Under the pieces are notes generated by a model. The model saw only the letters and a list, made by a program, of their open reading frames with translations, did not search any database and was not told the origin of the DNA. Below are positions 27,152 through 37,260 of a stretch of DNA of 60,236 nucleotides, in pieces. Position 1 is the stretch's first letter, and every line of letters begins with the position of its first letter. Location of the stretch: assembly GCA_029247205.1 (NCBI GenBank), contig JAQWLT010000043.1:1-60236 (forward strand), read 5' to 3'. The position numbers and the translations under genes are program-made. This stretch comes from Phycisphaerales bacterium. Its GTDB lineage: Bacteria; Planctomycetota; Phycisphaerae; Phycisphaerales; SM1A02.

Positions 27152-27230
27152 GGCATCGACAACAGAACCAAGCCGCTGCTACCATGAGAAAAGGCTCAAG
27201 CGTCCTTCTCAAAACGCTGCCATCGGTGCA

Positions 27231-30200
27231 ATGAACCCGACACCCGAAACTAGCCTCGTTCATCTTGCCTTGCAATACATCCAAGGTGTTGTATCGATAT
27301 GCCTTCGAACATCCGAGCAGCGGTCGTCAATTGAAACGTCGCGTACGGAAGCAATAAACCAAGCAAAGCACCAGCGTGCGGGGGATACCCACACTCTTAC
27401 GCGTCGACTCGACAATATGCTCAAAGAGTCCGAAGCGACTAAGAAACGCCGAACCAATCAAGCAATCGAGACATCAACGAATGATCTCAAAGATTTAGCT
27501 GAGAGCACCGAACGACAACGACTTCGTATTCTCGATAAGAGCGAACGAGCACAGTCCAAACTCGCCAAGCGAGCAGATCGAGCGCGGCTGCTGGCCGAGA
27601 GCCTCTATGAACTCAAGCATATGGACGTGGCCGAGCAGCACCGACTCGCAGGCATTGCACTCGACGCGGCTCGACTTCGCTCCAACCAGATGCAACTCGC
27701 CGAAGCGACCACGGATGACTCCTCAGATGCCGAGCCAGCCCTCATTGAAATTGCCGACATTGAATCGATGCTCGATGAAGCTGAACGCCTCCAAGACAGC
27801 ACCAGAGAGAATGCGTTTCGGCGCGGCCTGCGTACTTGCACGCTCGGCATCGTGGCGATTGGCCCCGGTGTCGGAGCAGCTGCGATCACTCGAACAACCA
27901 CGATGGACACGTGGATAGCGTGGACTGGTGCCGCCACTGCGATGGGCGTCATTGTGGCAGTCGTCCTGTATATCAAGCGAAAACGCTGGACGAGTGCCAC
28001 ACTTCGTCGCGCAGCGGCCGAAACACATGTCGCCGTAGATGCAGCGAGCCACCGATATAAAACGCTCAATAATCTTCTGTCTGAACAGGAAGGTTCTGCT
28101 CGCGAAGACCGCAATACGAGACTTCAGGAAGTTCGAAGTGCCGTCAGTGACCGGCTCGACCAAGTGGCCCCTGAGCTCCAGGCAGACCTCGAGAAGATCA
28201 CCAAGCACGCCGAGCGTCGTGAGGACCTGATCAAGGCCGAACGGGTGAAGTTCTTGTCTGCAGTCACTGCTCGGCACAAAGCAACCGAGTCGGAGCTCGC
28301 GGCCGAACGAACCGAGGGCCTGCAGTCCATCGACGATACCTACAAGGCAGCCATCGCAAATGCTGAGCAGATGCATCAAGAAGATTGGGATGCAATGCAG
28401 GCATCTTGGCAATCCGGCCTTGCCGCGCTCCGCCAACTTCGGGCAGATGCCCAAGCTCAAGCCGAGCACGCAATGCCTGCGATCGGATCAGACACATGGG
28501 AATCCTCGCCACTGTCAGCCACGGTACATCCAGAAATCATATTTGGGCAAATTGCCATCTCGGCAACCGACATTCCCCCCGGACCACCCGATGACCCGCG
28601 ACTTCCGTGGACTGAACCAACCACCACGGACTTCGACATTGGACCAAATATCAACTTTGCCAACTACATTCGCATCGAGTGCGCCTCGGCAGACCGAGAC
28701 GAAGGCGTGCGAATGTTGCAGACGTGCCTATTTCGCCTGATCACATCACTCCCGCCAGCCATGCTTCAGCTGATGTTGGCAGACCCAGTCGGGCTTGGCG
28801 AGACATTTGCAGGGTTCATGCATCTGGCCGACTATGACGATGCGGTTGTATCTCGAGTCTGGTCCGAACCAAAGCACATCGAAGAGCAACTCGGCAGCCG
28901 AACCGAGCATATGGAACGCGTCATTCAGACCTTCCTTCGCGACGAGTTTGACACCCTCGCCGAGTACAATCGCAACGCGGGCGCCATTGCCGAGCGATAC
29001 CACGCCATGGTGCTCGCTGACTACCCAACGGGCATCAATGCAGCCGCAGCCAAGCGACTCGAATCGATCATGGCATCTGGCGGCCGATGCGGTGTACTCA
29101 GCCTGATCCTGTGCGATCTCGACCGAGAGATACCCGAACACCTTGAGGACGCCGACCGCATCAAACCATGCCTGCGGCTGCGTTATGAGAACGGGCAGTG
29201 GAAAGTACTCAACCCTCCATTGGCGGACTTCCCCTTTACGCCTGCACAACCCACTCCAACCGAAGCAACCGCTGGCATGCTCCACCGCATTGGCGAAGCT
29301 GCAGGCGGCGGAAATCGTGTTGAAGTTCCCTTTAGTTTCATTGCTCCGAACACGAACGATCTCTGGACGAGGTCGACCAAGGACGAGGTGCGTGTTGGAC
29401 TTGGCCAAACAGGTGCCAATCGATTCCTCGAGCTCAAGCTGGGGCGTGGGACAACCCAGCACGCCCTCATCGCAGGTCGCACTGGCTCGGGCAAGTCAAC
29501 GCTGCTGCATGTACTGATTACAAATCTGGCCATGTGGTATTCCCCAGATGAAATTGAATTTCACCTCGTCGACTTCAAGAAGGGCGTTGAATTCCAAACA
29601 TACGCCCTCAACACATTGCCACATGCCCGTGTTGTAGCCATCGAAAGCGATCGCGAGTTTGGCCTGAGCGTGCTCCGCAGGCTCGACCAGGAACTCCGTC
29701 GCCGCGGCGATCTCTTCCGCGAAGCGAATGTGCAAGACCTCGGCGGATGGCGGAGTCGGCGCGAAGAAATCATGCCGCGTGTGCTGCTGATTGTTGATGA
29801 ATTCCAAGAATTCTTTGTTGATGACGACGCACTCGCCCAAGAAGCGGGCCTGCTACTGGACCGCTTGGTCCGGCAAGGACGTGCCTTCGGTATGCACATC
29901 CTGATGGGTTCGCAAACCCTCGACGGCGCGTTCTCATTGGCACGCAGCACGCTGGGACAAATGGGCGTGCGAGTGGCGCTTCAGTGCACCGAGTCCGACT
30001 CGTATCTCATTCTCAGCGACGACAACCCTGCGGCCCGCATGCTTCGTCGCCCAGGAGATGCGATTTATAACGACGCCGGCGGCAAACTCGAAGGCAATAC
30101 ACCCTTTCAAGTCGTGTGGCTCGATGACACCGAACGTGACGACGTACTCCACACGCTCAAACAACTCGATGCTGATCGCTACCCAAATGCAGACCGCCCA

Positions 30201-31079
30201 CTCTTCGTCTTCCGTGGAAATATCCCCTCGCAACTCTCATCCGATGAAGCAATGCGTGATCGCATCGCTGGTGTGAGCAAATCTGACCCCGCCGCTCTGG
30301 AGTTGGTGCTTGGCGACCCCATTGCCATCACAGAGCAAACTCGGCTGACACTTCGGCCACGCTCTGGCTGCAACGCCCTGCTCATCGGCCAGCATGCCGA
30401 AGCCGCCAATGCGTTGCTCACTGGGGCCATGATTCAGGCAGCCGCGGACCTTGCCCCGACTGATGACCCGGACTGCGAAGGCCTGATGGTGTGGCTACTC
30501 GATGGCGCTCCACCTGACGCGCTGTTTGCTGGCCAACTTGCTTCGCTCGGCAAGATGCTGCCGCATCAGATCACACGCGTCACCTCACGCAACGCAGTCG
30601 AAGAGATGCAGCGTCTGAGCGACATCCTCCACTCCCGCCGCGAAGGTGGACACGGCGGCAAGGCAACTATTCTGATCATTGGCCTTGAACACAGTCGCCT
30701 TGGCGTGCTCCGCCCGAGCGAAGATGACTTCTCATTCTCAAGTGATGACGCGGGCCCCAAGCCCGATCGCCAACTCGCCGATATTCTGCAGGAGGGCCCC
30801 GTCGTAGGTATGCACTCGCTGCTTTGGCTTGATGGGCTCAACAATCTCAACCGAGGTCTGAGCCGAGCAAGCCAGCGGGAGTTTGACGCCAAAGTGCTCT
30901 TCCAAATGGGCGGCAATGACTCGGGCCAGTTGATTGATTCCACCGCGGCGGCCGATCTTGGCCCCGGACGAGCGTTACTCTTCACCGAAGAGTTCGGCTC
31001 GATCGAGAAATTCCGCCCATGGGCCATGCCCGGCGATGATTGGCTTGCAAAGGCTGCAGCCCAGATTCGTGGCCGATAA
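27231..31079 (+). CDS. FtsK/SpoIIIE-type ATPase with coiled-coil N-terminus (EssC/EccC-like)
   Basis: The 1282-residue protein has a long charged coiled coil (about residues 20-190), two transmembrane helices (about 205-250), a second coiled coil (about 260-410), and a linker domain up to about 700. The FtsK/HerA ATPase follows, with Walker A GRTGSGKST (749-757), FHLVDFKKGVEF and Walker B VLLIVDEF (851-858). A second ATPase-like unit near residue 1050 lacks a usable P-loop (LLIGQHAEAANALL) but keeps a hydrophobic strand, so it looks degenerate. Type VII ATPases have a similar chain of domains. I chose ATG 27231; a GTG at 27138 would overlap the previous gene and has no site. It probably drives export of the small proteins encoded upstream; DNA translocation is the alternative. 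Confidence 0.85.
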   Translation: MNPTPETSLVHLALQYIQGVVSICLRTSEQRSSIETSRTEAINQAKHQRAGDTHTLTRRLDNMLKESEATKKRRTNQAIETSTNDLKDLAESTERQRLRILDKSERAQSKLAKRADRARLLAESLYELKHMDVAEQHRLAGIALDAARLRSNQMQLAEATTDDSSDAEPALIEIADIESMLDEAERLQDSTRENAFRRGLRTCTLGIVAIGPGVGAAAITRTTTMDTWIAWTGAATAMGVIVAVVLYIKRKRWTSATLRRAAAETHVAVDAASHRYKTLNNLLSEQEGSAREDRNTRLQEVRSAVSDRLDQVAPELQADLEKITKHAERREDLIKAERVKFLSAVTARHKATESELAAERTEGLQSIDDTYKAAIANAEQMHQEDWDAMQASWQSGLAALRQLRADAQAQAEHAMPAIGSDTWESSPLSATVHPEIIFGQIAISATDIPPGPPDDPRLPWTEPTTTDFDIGPNINFANYIRIECASADRDEGVRMLQTCLFRLITSLPPAMLQLMLADPVGLGETFAGFMHLADYDDAVVSRVWSEPKHIEEQLGSRTEHMERVIQTFLRDEFDTLAEYNRNAGAIAERYHAMVLADYPTGINAAAAKRLESIMASGGRCGVLSLILCDLDREIPEHLEDADRIKPCLRLRYENGQWKVLNPPLADFPFTPAQPTPTEATAGMLHRIGEAAGGGNRVEVPFSFIAPNTNDLWTRSTKDEVRVGLGQTGANRFLELKLGRGTTQHALIAGRTGSGKSTLLHVLITNLAMWYSPDEIEFHLVDFKKGVEFQTYALNTLPHARVVAIESDREFGLSVLRRLDQELRRRGDLFREANVQDLGGWRSRREEIMPRVLLIVDEFQEFFVDDDALAQEAGLLLDRLVRQGRAFGMHILMGSQTLDGAFSLARSTLGQMGVRVALQCTESDSYLILSDDNPAARMLRRPGDAIYNDAGGKLEGNTPFQVVWLDDTERDDVLHTLKQLDADRYPNADRPLFVFRGNIPSQLSSDEAMRDRIAGVSKSDPAALELVLGDPIAITEQTRLTLRPRSGCNALLIGQHAEAANALLTGAMIQAAADLAPTDDPDCEGLMVWLLDGAPPDALFAGQLASLGKMLPHQITRVTSRNAVEEMQRLSDILHSRREGGHGGKATILIIGLEHSRLGVLRPSEDDFSFSSDDAGPKPDRQLADILQEGPVVGMHSLLWLDGLNNLNRGLSRASQREFDAKVLFQMGGNDSGQLIDSTAAADLGPGRALLFTEEFGSIEKFRPWAMPGDDWLAKAAAQIRGR

Positions 31080-31235
31080 GTCGCCCTATTGACCGGTCAC
31101 CGGGGTAAAAAATCGCGATAGCGCAAAGAATCCATGAATTGGCTCACATGCGGAGGTGTTCTCCCCAATAGGTGGGGGTGGATGGAGGCCGCTCTATCAC
31201 CCATCATTCGATACATCCTGCCCCGGAGATCACCC
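31080..31235 (+). other. Non-coding leader with palindrome and hairpin
   Basis: This is the first part of a 463-bp stretch without a recognised gene. It holds an 11-bp near-palindrome, CCGGT-C-ACCGG (around 31093-31103), and a hairpin CCCCA (31163-31167) / TGGGG (31173-31177) with loop ATAGG. No T-run follows either element. They could end the ATPase transcript or regulate the small downstream frame. I see no known RNA family. Confidence 0.25.
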
Positions 31236-31421
31236 ATGCAAGTCAATCAGACCCCCGCTCGACCCACCAATACCACCACCATGCTCCTGCAGATCGGTTC
31301 TTCATGGGCTGTTTGCTCACGAACGTCCGTTCCGATCATTCTCGCCCGGTTCGAGAACCGCCGCGAGGCCTCACAGTGGCAGAGCGACCATGAGGCTCGC
31401 GTGCAGCCCAAGGCTGCCTGA
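31236..31421 (+). CDS. Possible 61-residue small protein
   Basis: The frame starts at ATG 31236 with GGAG placed 7 nt upstream, a better site than most genes in this window. The product is soluble and starts MQVNQTPARPTNTTT. A central strand-like stretch (VPIILARFENRREASQW) follows, then a charged end (SDHEARVQPKAA). It resembles no family I know. The frame is open further upstream, but the extra residues are not protein-like. It may be a genuine small gene between the ATPase and the FlgI-like lipoprotein, or a chance frame. Confidence 0.45.
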   Translation: MQVNQTPARPTNTTTMLLQIGSSWAVCSRTSVPIILARFENRREASQWQSDHEARVQPKAA

Positions 31422-31542
31422 GCCCCACCAAATGACAGACTGACTCAGAAGCTTGGTCGTGCCCTCCGTGGCAGGCCATGCTTCTTGCTCATGAACTTCG
31501 CTTCAACCACGCAGGATGGGCTGGTAGAATCCCCTGCTCGCC
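31422..31542 (+). promoter_or_regulatory. Hairpin and possible promoter before the FlgI-like gene
   Basis: AGAAGC (31447-31452) pairs with GCTTCT (31480-31485), with further pairing inside (GG/CC and TGCC/GGCA), giving an interrupted stem-loop of 39 nt. Downstream, TTCAAC and TAGAAT are 17 nt apart; TAGAAT matches the -10 consensus at five of six positions, TTCAAC the -35 at three. Transcription would start about 20 nt before ATG 31543. Promoter call is tentative. Confidence 0.3.
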
Positions 31543-33345
31543 ATGCACTTCCTCACCCGAGCCATCTTGAGCATCAGCGTGCTCGCAGTAGCGGCCCTTC
31601 CAGCCTGCAATTCGGTCGAACGTGCCCGACCACGGCCGAAGGCCTCATCCACCATCAAGGAACTCGATGGCCTGCAGACAGCGAGCATTATGCGAGGCAC
31701 GGTCGGCGCCGACACCGTCGTGCTCGGTTGGGATGACAGCACCAGCCCCACCTACCAACCCGTCCGTATTCACGGCTACGGTCTCGTGGTCGGTCTTGAC
31801 GGCACTGGCTCACGCGATGTACCGGCTGATGTGCGGGCGCACATGCTGCAATTCATGGCAAGGCAAGGCATCGGCAAGGAGAGCGGCGGCTTCGGCGACA
31901 TCAATCCCGAGGAAATGCTTGACTCACTGAACACAGCAATTGTCATTGTCGAAGGCGTTGTACCTCCAGGTTCAGTCGGCCGACGACGCACGCCTCCGAG
32001 TGCCTCAGGCCGCCAACCTGAAATGCTTCCCGGAACGACATTCGATGTCGTGGTCTTTGCCGACCCTCGCACCGGCACAACCAGCCTTGAAGGCGGACGC
32101 TTGTACACGACCGATCTCTTTCCAGGCCCACTGATGACTGGCGACCGGCAAGCACGACGACTCGGCCAAGCGGGCGGACCAATCTTTCTCAACCCATTCA
32201 TTGACGGTGACGAAACGGCAGCCGGCGACATTAATACGCTCTCTGGCCGCGTGATCAATGGCGGACAGATCATTGAAGACATGCCACTGAAATTGCGGCT
32301 GATCAACCCGAGTCATACACGGGTGCGTGTCATTCAGGATGCGGTCAATCGTCGATTTCCGCTCGAACGTGGCCAAGTTGCCACCACCGCGCGAGGCGTC
32401 AGTGACGCCGTCATTGCCCTGACCGTTCCGCCGTCCATGCGAGACGACCCGGATACGTTCATTCAAATTGTCCGCCATGTGTCGCTGAGGCAGGTTGATG
32501 CAGAACGCGTTGCCAACACAACGCGACGAGCCCTGCAACGCGACCCCTCAGATGCCCCAACCGCCTATTGGCGATGGGTCGCCATCGGCCCACAAGCTCT
32601 ACCCATGGTCCGCAAAATGTACGACTATCCAGAAGCATTGCCGCGTCTGGCATCAATCCGTGCAGGTGCGGCACTGAAAGACCCGATTGCGGCGGAATCG
32701 CTTCGCAAAATGGCTGCCAACGGCACGCTCGCAGAACAATTGGAAGCAGCCCATCTACTTGCTGAATTGCCCAGTGACCCCCGCACTGAAGAGGTCCTGC
32801 GGAGCATGCTCGATAATCGTGACGTCGAAGTCAGGCTGCGTGCCTACGAGGCACTTGAACAACTCGGCTCACCCTATGTTCGTCGTGACCGACTACCAGG
32901 AAAATTCGAGTTGCATCAGGTCCCTTCCGCCTGGCCCGCAATCTATGTCACACAGGCCCGCTTTCCGAGATTGGTGCTGCTTGGCAATACCATTGAAATC
33001 GAGCGGCCACTGACGCTGGGGCTCTGGGGAAATTCCCTCATGATGCGTGGGATTGAAAATGATGAGGAAATTGAAATCTTCCATCGTGAGGACCCATCGC
33101 ATCAGGCCATCATCAGCCGCATCGACCCAGACCTGCGAGATGTCATTCTGCTGCTTGCCCACGAGCCGACCATTGAGAACCCGAGCCCCGGCCTCAATCT
33201 GACCTATAGTCAGGTCGTCGGCGTACTCCATGCACTGTGGAAAGAGCAGTATGTCGACGCCGACTTCAAGGCTCAGCAGGACCGCGTCCTCGCCGAACTG
33301 CGTCGCGGGGCCATTGGGACCGAGCGACAAGCCCGACCTGAGTGA
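31543..33345 (+). CDS. FlgI-like lipoprotein with HEAT repeats
   Basis: The 600-residue protein has a lipoprotein signal (Cys22 in LPAC). Residues about 75-330 resemble FlgI, the flagellar P-ring protein: VRIHGYGLVVGLDGTGSRD, then LPGTTFDVVV...TTSLEGGRLYTTDL, then RVINGGQIIED and LINPSHTRVRVIQDAVNRRF. Residues about 360-450 form HEAT-like repeats, and the last 150 residues form another mixed domain with TLGLWGNSLMM. No other flagellar gene is in the window and normal FlgI is not a lipoprotein of this size, so this is a FlgI-related envelope protein, not FlgI itself. It follows the T7SS-like cassette on the same strand, separated by about 460 bp. A ring or scaffold role in the envelope is inference. 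Confidence 0.78.
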   Translation: MHFLTRAILSISVLAVAALPACNSVERARPRPKASSTIKELDGLQTASIMRGTVGADTVVLGWDDSTSPTYQPVRIHGYGLVVGLDGTGSRDVPADVRAHMLQFMARQGIGKESGGFGDINPEEMLDSLNTAIVIVEGVVPPGSVGRRRTPPSASGRQPEMLPGTTFDVVVFADPRTGTTSLEGGRLYTTDLFPGPLMTGDRQARRLGQAGGPIFLNPFIDGDETAAGDINTLSGRVINGGQIIEDMPLKLRLINPSHTRVRVIQDAVNRRFPLERGQVATTARGVSDAVIALTVPPSMRDDPDTFIQIVRHVSLRQVDAERVANTTRRALQRDPSDAPTAYWRWVAIGPQALPMVRKMYDYPEALPRLASIRAGAALKDPIAAESLRKMAANGTLAEQLEAAHLLAELPSDPRTEEVLRSMLDNRDVEVRLRAYEALEQLGSPYVRRDRLPGKFELHQVPSAWPAIYVTQARFPRLVLLGNTIEIERPLTLGLWGNSLMMRGIENDEEIEIFHREDPSHQAIISRIDPDLRDVILLLAHEPTIENPSPGLNLTYSQVVGVLHALWKEQYVDADFKAQQDRVLAELRRGAIGTERQARPE

Positions 33346-33518
33346 GCAAAAACACCCAATGCATGGGCAAAATCGGGGGTTCTGGTGTACCAACCTGCCG
33401 TACGACGACATATAGTGGGCGGCATCGGTAAGCGGTGCTCACCGAACGCTCCCTGGTCAGCGTTGACGCAGGGCCCGTTCAGGATGAACGGATGTTGGAC
33501 AGGAGGTCCACGCACGCC
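33346..33518 (+). promoter_or_regulatory. smc leader: -10-like element and two adjacent hairpins
   Basis: The 173-bp gap holds TATAGT at 33411-33416 as a possible -10. Two hairpins follow back to back: CGGT-GCTC-ACCG (33433-33444) and AACGCT (33445-33450) with AGCGTT (33459-33464), loop of 8. AGGAGG (33501-33506) precedes the ATG by 12 nt. The stacked stems suggest a structured 5' leader of smc. No match to a known riboswitch was recognised. Confidence 0.3.
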
Positions 33519-36500
33519 ATGCGATTAACAAACGTCACTGTTTCCGGCTTCAAATCATTTGCCGACACGGTCACTTTTCACTTTGACCAACCCAAGGTCA
33601 GCATTGTTGGCCCAAATGGTTGCGGCAAGTCTAATGTCGTAGACGCTGTCAAATGGGTACTCGGCGAGCGATCGGCCAAGAGCCTTCGCGGCGGCGCCAT
33701 GATGGACGTCATCTTTGCTGGCTCCGCAGGCCGCAAACCACTGGGCATGGCCTCGGTCACGCTGACCTTTGAGAACCCCATCGTAGACAAAACCGCAACA
33801 ATCACCGCGGGTCGTCGCGCACTTGCCGTTGACACGGATGAGGTAGCCGTTGGTCGACGACTCTATCGAGATGGGCGCAGCGAATATCTGATCAACGATC
33901 GAAAAGTACGACTCAAAGACGTCAAGGACATCTTCCTCGACACCGGCATCGGCAATGCCGCCTACTGCATCATCGAGCAAGGCCGTGTCGCAGCCATGCT
34001 GCAGGCAAGCCCCGTCGAGCGACGTACGATTCTGGAGGAAGCAGCAGGTGTTGCAAAGTTCAAACTTCGACGGGTGGAAGCGCAGCGCAAGCTCGAACGA
34101 ACCGACGTCAACCTCGTCCGCGTTCGTGAACAACTTGAAGGCACTGAGCGACGGCTTCGCCTCGTCCGCGGACAGGCCAAGAAGGCCCGCACATTCCACG
34201 AACTTGACACACGCTACCGAGCGCTACGTCACGATCTCGTGTTTGATCAATTCGATGAATTGCGAGAACGCCTCATTGGTCTGACCAGCAGGCTCACAGA
34301 TCTCGGGAAACAGCAATTAGAACTGCAAGAACTCTCAACGTCGCTCGAAAGTGCCCAGCAGGAAGCGAATATCCATCGCGATGATTCGAGGGAATCTCGC
34401 CGAGAGCTTGATCGCCGTGAAAGCCAGTTTCAATCCGATGCTGATCGAGCGAAGCAACAACTTGACTTTGCCACACGACAACGTGACGAGGCCGCCGAGC
34501 AGATCCACGCCGATCGCGAGACGCTTACTGCCATCGAACTCCGCTCCACCGAACTCGGGGATGACCTGCTGCGTTTCACGACTGAAGTCGAGACTATCGG
34601 TGCCCAACTCGCCGAAGCCGAATCATCGATCGGCAACCTGACTGATACTGTGTCAACCTCGAGCCGAGAAGTCGAAGCGGTGTCACTCAAGCTGCGTGAA
34701 GCACGTCGCAATCGCGACGATGTCGCCGAGCGGCATGCTGCAGCCAAGAGCGACCATTCAGCCACAGCCGAGCGTGTCCGCTCAATTGACGAGCAACTCG
34801 AACGCATCGAACCACGCGTGAGCGAAGTTTCGGAAGCTTGGGATCAATCGCACGCTCGCCAACAGTCGCACCAAGATTCACTCGCCCGTATTCGCGAAAC
34901 TGTGGAAGTTGCCGAAGTCGATCTCCGCCGACACGACGACGACGCAACAGATCTTGGCCAACGGCACGACACCATCGCCGATGCACTCGCTGACGTGCGA
35001 CACGAGCGAGCTGGCGCGGGCTCTCGATTACATCTTCTTGTTGAAATGGAACAGGCCCAAGAGGGCCTCGCCGATGACGTCAAGCAGGCGCTCGCTGAAT
35101 CGGGCGAACACATTCTTGGGGTATTGGGTGAAGCCATCCACACATCCCGACAGTGGGCAACAATTGCCGAAGCCGTCCTTGGCCACGATGTCGAACTGGT
35201 GATCACACCCGATGAGGCTGCAGCCACACGACTGGCTGACTGGTCTCGCGGTCAAGGCCTCGGTCTAGTGATTGCCGTCGCCGGGCAAACGCGGCTCAGC
35301 CGCACACCCCTTCCACCCGGTCTTGACGGCGTGCAGCACATACTGGACCTTGTTGATATTCGCGATGACGCGAGATCGATCGCTGTCCGGCTTCTTGGCC
35401 GCACAGCCGTTGTCCCGACCTTTGAGCAAGCCACGCACCTTTCCAAGGCCTCGATGCGAGACTGGCGACTCGTCGCCGAAACCGGCGAGGTCATCGAGCC
35501 TGATGGACGCATTCGTATTGGCCGCCCCGCTGCCGCAGGACTCATTTCTCGACGAATGGAGATGGAAGATCTCGAAGCACTCGTGTGCGAACATGACATT
35601 CGCATTACCGGCCTTGAGCGAGATCTTGCCAGCCTCCGAGACGAATCAAACGCTGCAGATGAGCGACGCCGCGAAGCAGCGGATGCATTACAACAAGCGA
35701 GCAACCAAGTCGTTGACTTGGAGTACGGTTTGCAAGGCATTTCAAACGAACTGACTCGGCTCCAGCACCAGCGATCTGAAATTGAAGACGAACGCCGCGA
35801 TCTGCAAGTACGTCAGGCCACCCTCGCCGGCCAACTCGCCACCCTCGCCGCAGAAGCCGACCATCAGACCGAGGCCCTTTCGAATTTGGAGTTGGGCATC
35901 GAGTCACTCGAAGGCCGCGCCGAACAGGCCCGAGAAACACAGGACGCTGCCCAAGAGTCGCTCTCAGCGGCCAGAATCGCCACTGCCAGCCTTGCTGAGC
36001 AACACCAAGCCTCGCAACGTGAGCGCCGACACATTGAAACCGCTGCCGAAGCAGAGGTAGACCGTGCTCGAGCGACGCGCGAGCACATCGGCAGGCGGAC
36101 TGCACAACTCGATCAGCACGCCGCCACCATTGCCACAGCAACGTCAAATCTTGCATCCGCGCACTCCGCCATTGAGGGAGTTGCTGTGGCGATGCAAACA
36201 AGCGAAATCACTGTTCAAGAAGCCGAAGACCAAGTTGCCCGAGCCTGCGATGACTTGTCAGCCGCCCAGAGCCGCGGAAAAATTCTCGAGCGTGATCACC
36301 ACGCGCTGGAACTCAGTCGCCGCGAGGGTGAAGTCAAACGCGAGAGCCTAGAAGACCGCACCCTCGAGGAATTGGGCATCGATCTCCAAGCCGAATACCC
36401 CAATTGGAAGAAGACTTCGAGCGAAGATGCCTTGAATCGAGAAACGGCCAAGGCGGAAGTTGCCGAACTCAAGACACAGATCAAAGCCCTTGGCAACGTC

Positions 36501-37238
36501 AATATTGATGCCATCGAAGAAGAGAAGCATCTTGAGAACCGTAATGAAGGACTCATCGAGCAAGTCGCTGACATCGACCGGGCTCGGGTGCAATTGGAAT
36601 CGCTGATCGGAGAACTTGAAGTTGCCAGCCGCACGCGATTCGAGGAGACCTTCGTAGCGGTACGCGAGAACTTCGCAGGCCCTTCCGGCCTCTTCCGCCA
36701 ACTCTTCGGCGGCGGCAGTGCCGACTTGTTCCTCGTGCCTGACGAGGATGGCCACGTGGACATGCTCGAGTCAGGCATCGAAATCAAGGCCAAGCCACCA
36801 GGGAAAGAACCACGGGTCATCAGCCAGCTTTCTGGTGGCGAAAAGACGATGGCGGCTGTTGCCTTGCTACTCGCAATCTTCAAGTCACGCCCGGCTCCCT
36901 TCTGCATCCTTGACGAAGTCGACGCGGCGCTCGATGATGCCAATGTTGGCCGTTTCTGCGGCACGATTGAGCAGTTTCTCGGTCGCAGCCACTTCATCAT
37001 TATCACTCACAACAAGCACACCATGCTCACCTGCGATCGCCTGTACGGCGTGACCCAACCAGAACGCGGCGTCTCCAAACGCGTCACTGTCCGCGTCGAC
37101 GAAGTCGGCGAAGACGGCCGTATCAGCAAGGCCGCGACAGCGCGTGCTATTGAAGAATCTGTGAGCGAAGCAGAAGATTTCGCCAGCGGGGGCGAATTGC
37201 CTGTGGTGGAGTCGCCTCGAGCGGTCACTACAACATAG
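33519..37238 (+). CDS. smc: Chromosome segregation ATPase SMC
   Basis: SMC dimers organise and segregate the chromosome with ScpA and ScpB. The 1239-residue protein has Walker A GPNGCGKS (31-38) in the N-terminal head. Long coiled-coil arms rich in Glu, Arg and Ala follow on both sides of a hinge (about residues 500-660, including [11 protein letters not shown] and [14 protein letters not shown]-like hinge text). The C-terminal head has signature QLSGGEKT (about 1104-1110) and Walker [14 protein letters not shown]. The chosen ATG at 33519 gives the typical [14 protein letters not shown] start. The frame is open upstream to 33435 but not conserved. ScpAB genes are not in the window. Confidence 0.95.
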   Translation: MRLTNVTVSGFKSFADTVTFHFDQPKVSIVGPNGCGKSNVVDAVKWVLGERSAKSLRGGAMMDVIFAGSAGRKPLGMASVTLTFENPIVDKTATITAGRRALAVDTDEVAVGRRLYRDGRSEYLINDRKVRLKDVKDIFLDTGIGNAAYCIIEQGRVAAMLQASPVERRTILEEAAGVAKFKLRRVEAQRKLERTDVNLVRVREQLEGTERRLRLVRGQAKKARTFHELDTRYRALRHDLVFDQFDELRERLIGLTSRLTDLGKQQLELQELSTSLESAQQEANIHRDDSRESRRELDRRESQFQSDADRAKQQLDFATRQRDEAAEQIHADRETLTAIELRSTELGDDLLRFTTEVETIGAQLAEAESSIGNLTDTVSTSSREVEAVSLKLREARRNRDDVAERHAAAKSDHSATAERVRSIDEQLERIEPRVSEVSEAWDQSHARQQSHQDSLARIRETVEVAEVDLRRHDDDATDLGQRHDTIADALADVRHERAGAGSRLHLLVEMEQAQEGLADDVKQALAESGEHILGVLGEAIHTSRQWATIAEAVLGHDVELVITPDEAAATRLADWSRGQGLGLVIAVAGQTRLSRTPLPPGLDGVQHILDLVDIRDDARSIAVRLLGRTAVVPTFEQATHLSKASMRDWRLVAETGEVIEPDGRIRIGRPAAAGLISRRMEMEDLEALVCEHDIRITGLERDLASLRDESNAADERRREAADALQQASNQVVDLEYGLQGISNELTRLQHQRSEIEDERRDLQVRQATLAGQLATLAAEADHQTEALSNLELGIESLEGRAEQARETQDAAQESLSAARIATASLAEQHQASQRERRHIETAAEAEVDRARATREHIGRRTAQLDQHAATIATATSNLASAHSAIEGVAVAMQTSEITVQEAEDQVARACDDLSAAQSRGKILERDHHALELSRREGEVKRESLEDRTLEELGIDLQAEYPNWKKTSSEDALNRETAKAEVAELKTQIKALGNVNIDAIEEEKHLENRNEGLIEQVADIDRARVQLESLIGELEVASRTRFEETFVAVRENFAGPSGLFRQLFGGGSADLFLVPDEDGHVDMLESGIEIKAKPPGKEPRVISQLSGGEKTMAAVALLLAIFKSRPAPFCILDEVDAALDDANVGRFCGTIEQFLGRSHFIIITHNKHTMLTCDRLYGVTQPERGVSKRVTVRVDEVGEDGRISKAATARAIEESVSEAEDFASGGELPVVESPRAVTTT

Positions 37239-37260
37239 ACGAACGAACGTCTTTAGATCT

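Noticed and set aside
27138-27230. GTG start at 27138 for the FtsK-like ATPase
   Set aside because: It overlaps the preceding small gene by 14 bp, has no ribosome-binding site and adds 31 residues without protein-like character; ATG 27231 is preferred, though not proven.
31543-33345. Genuine flagellar P-ring gene flgI
   Set aside because: The lipobox, HEAT repeats, larger size and lack of other flagellar genes argue for a related but different protein.
33420-33510. Signal recognition particle RNA or another known structured RNA before smc
   Set aside because: The SRP GGAAG-type tetraloop and asymmetric loop sequence are absent; only two simple stems are visible.
36296-37006. Long open frame on the minus strand inside smc (236 codons)
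   Set aside because: It is antisense to the conserved SMC head domain; the translation is Ser/Arg-rich with no domain, as expected from a high-GC shadow frame.
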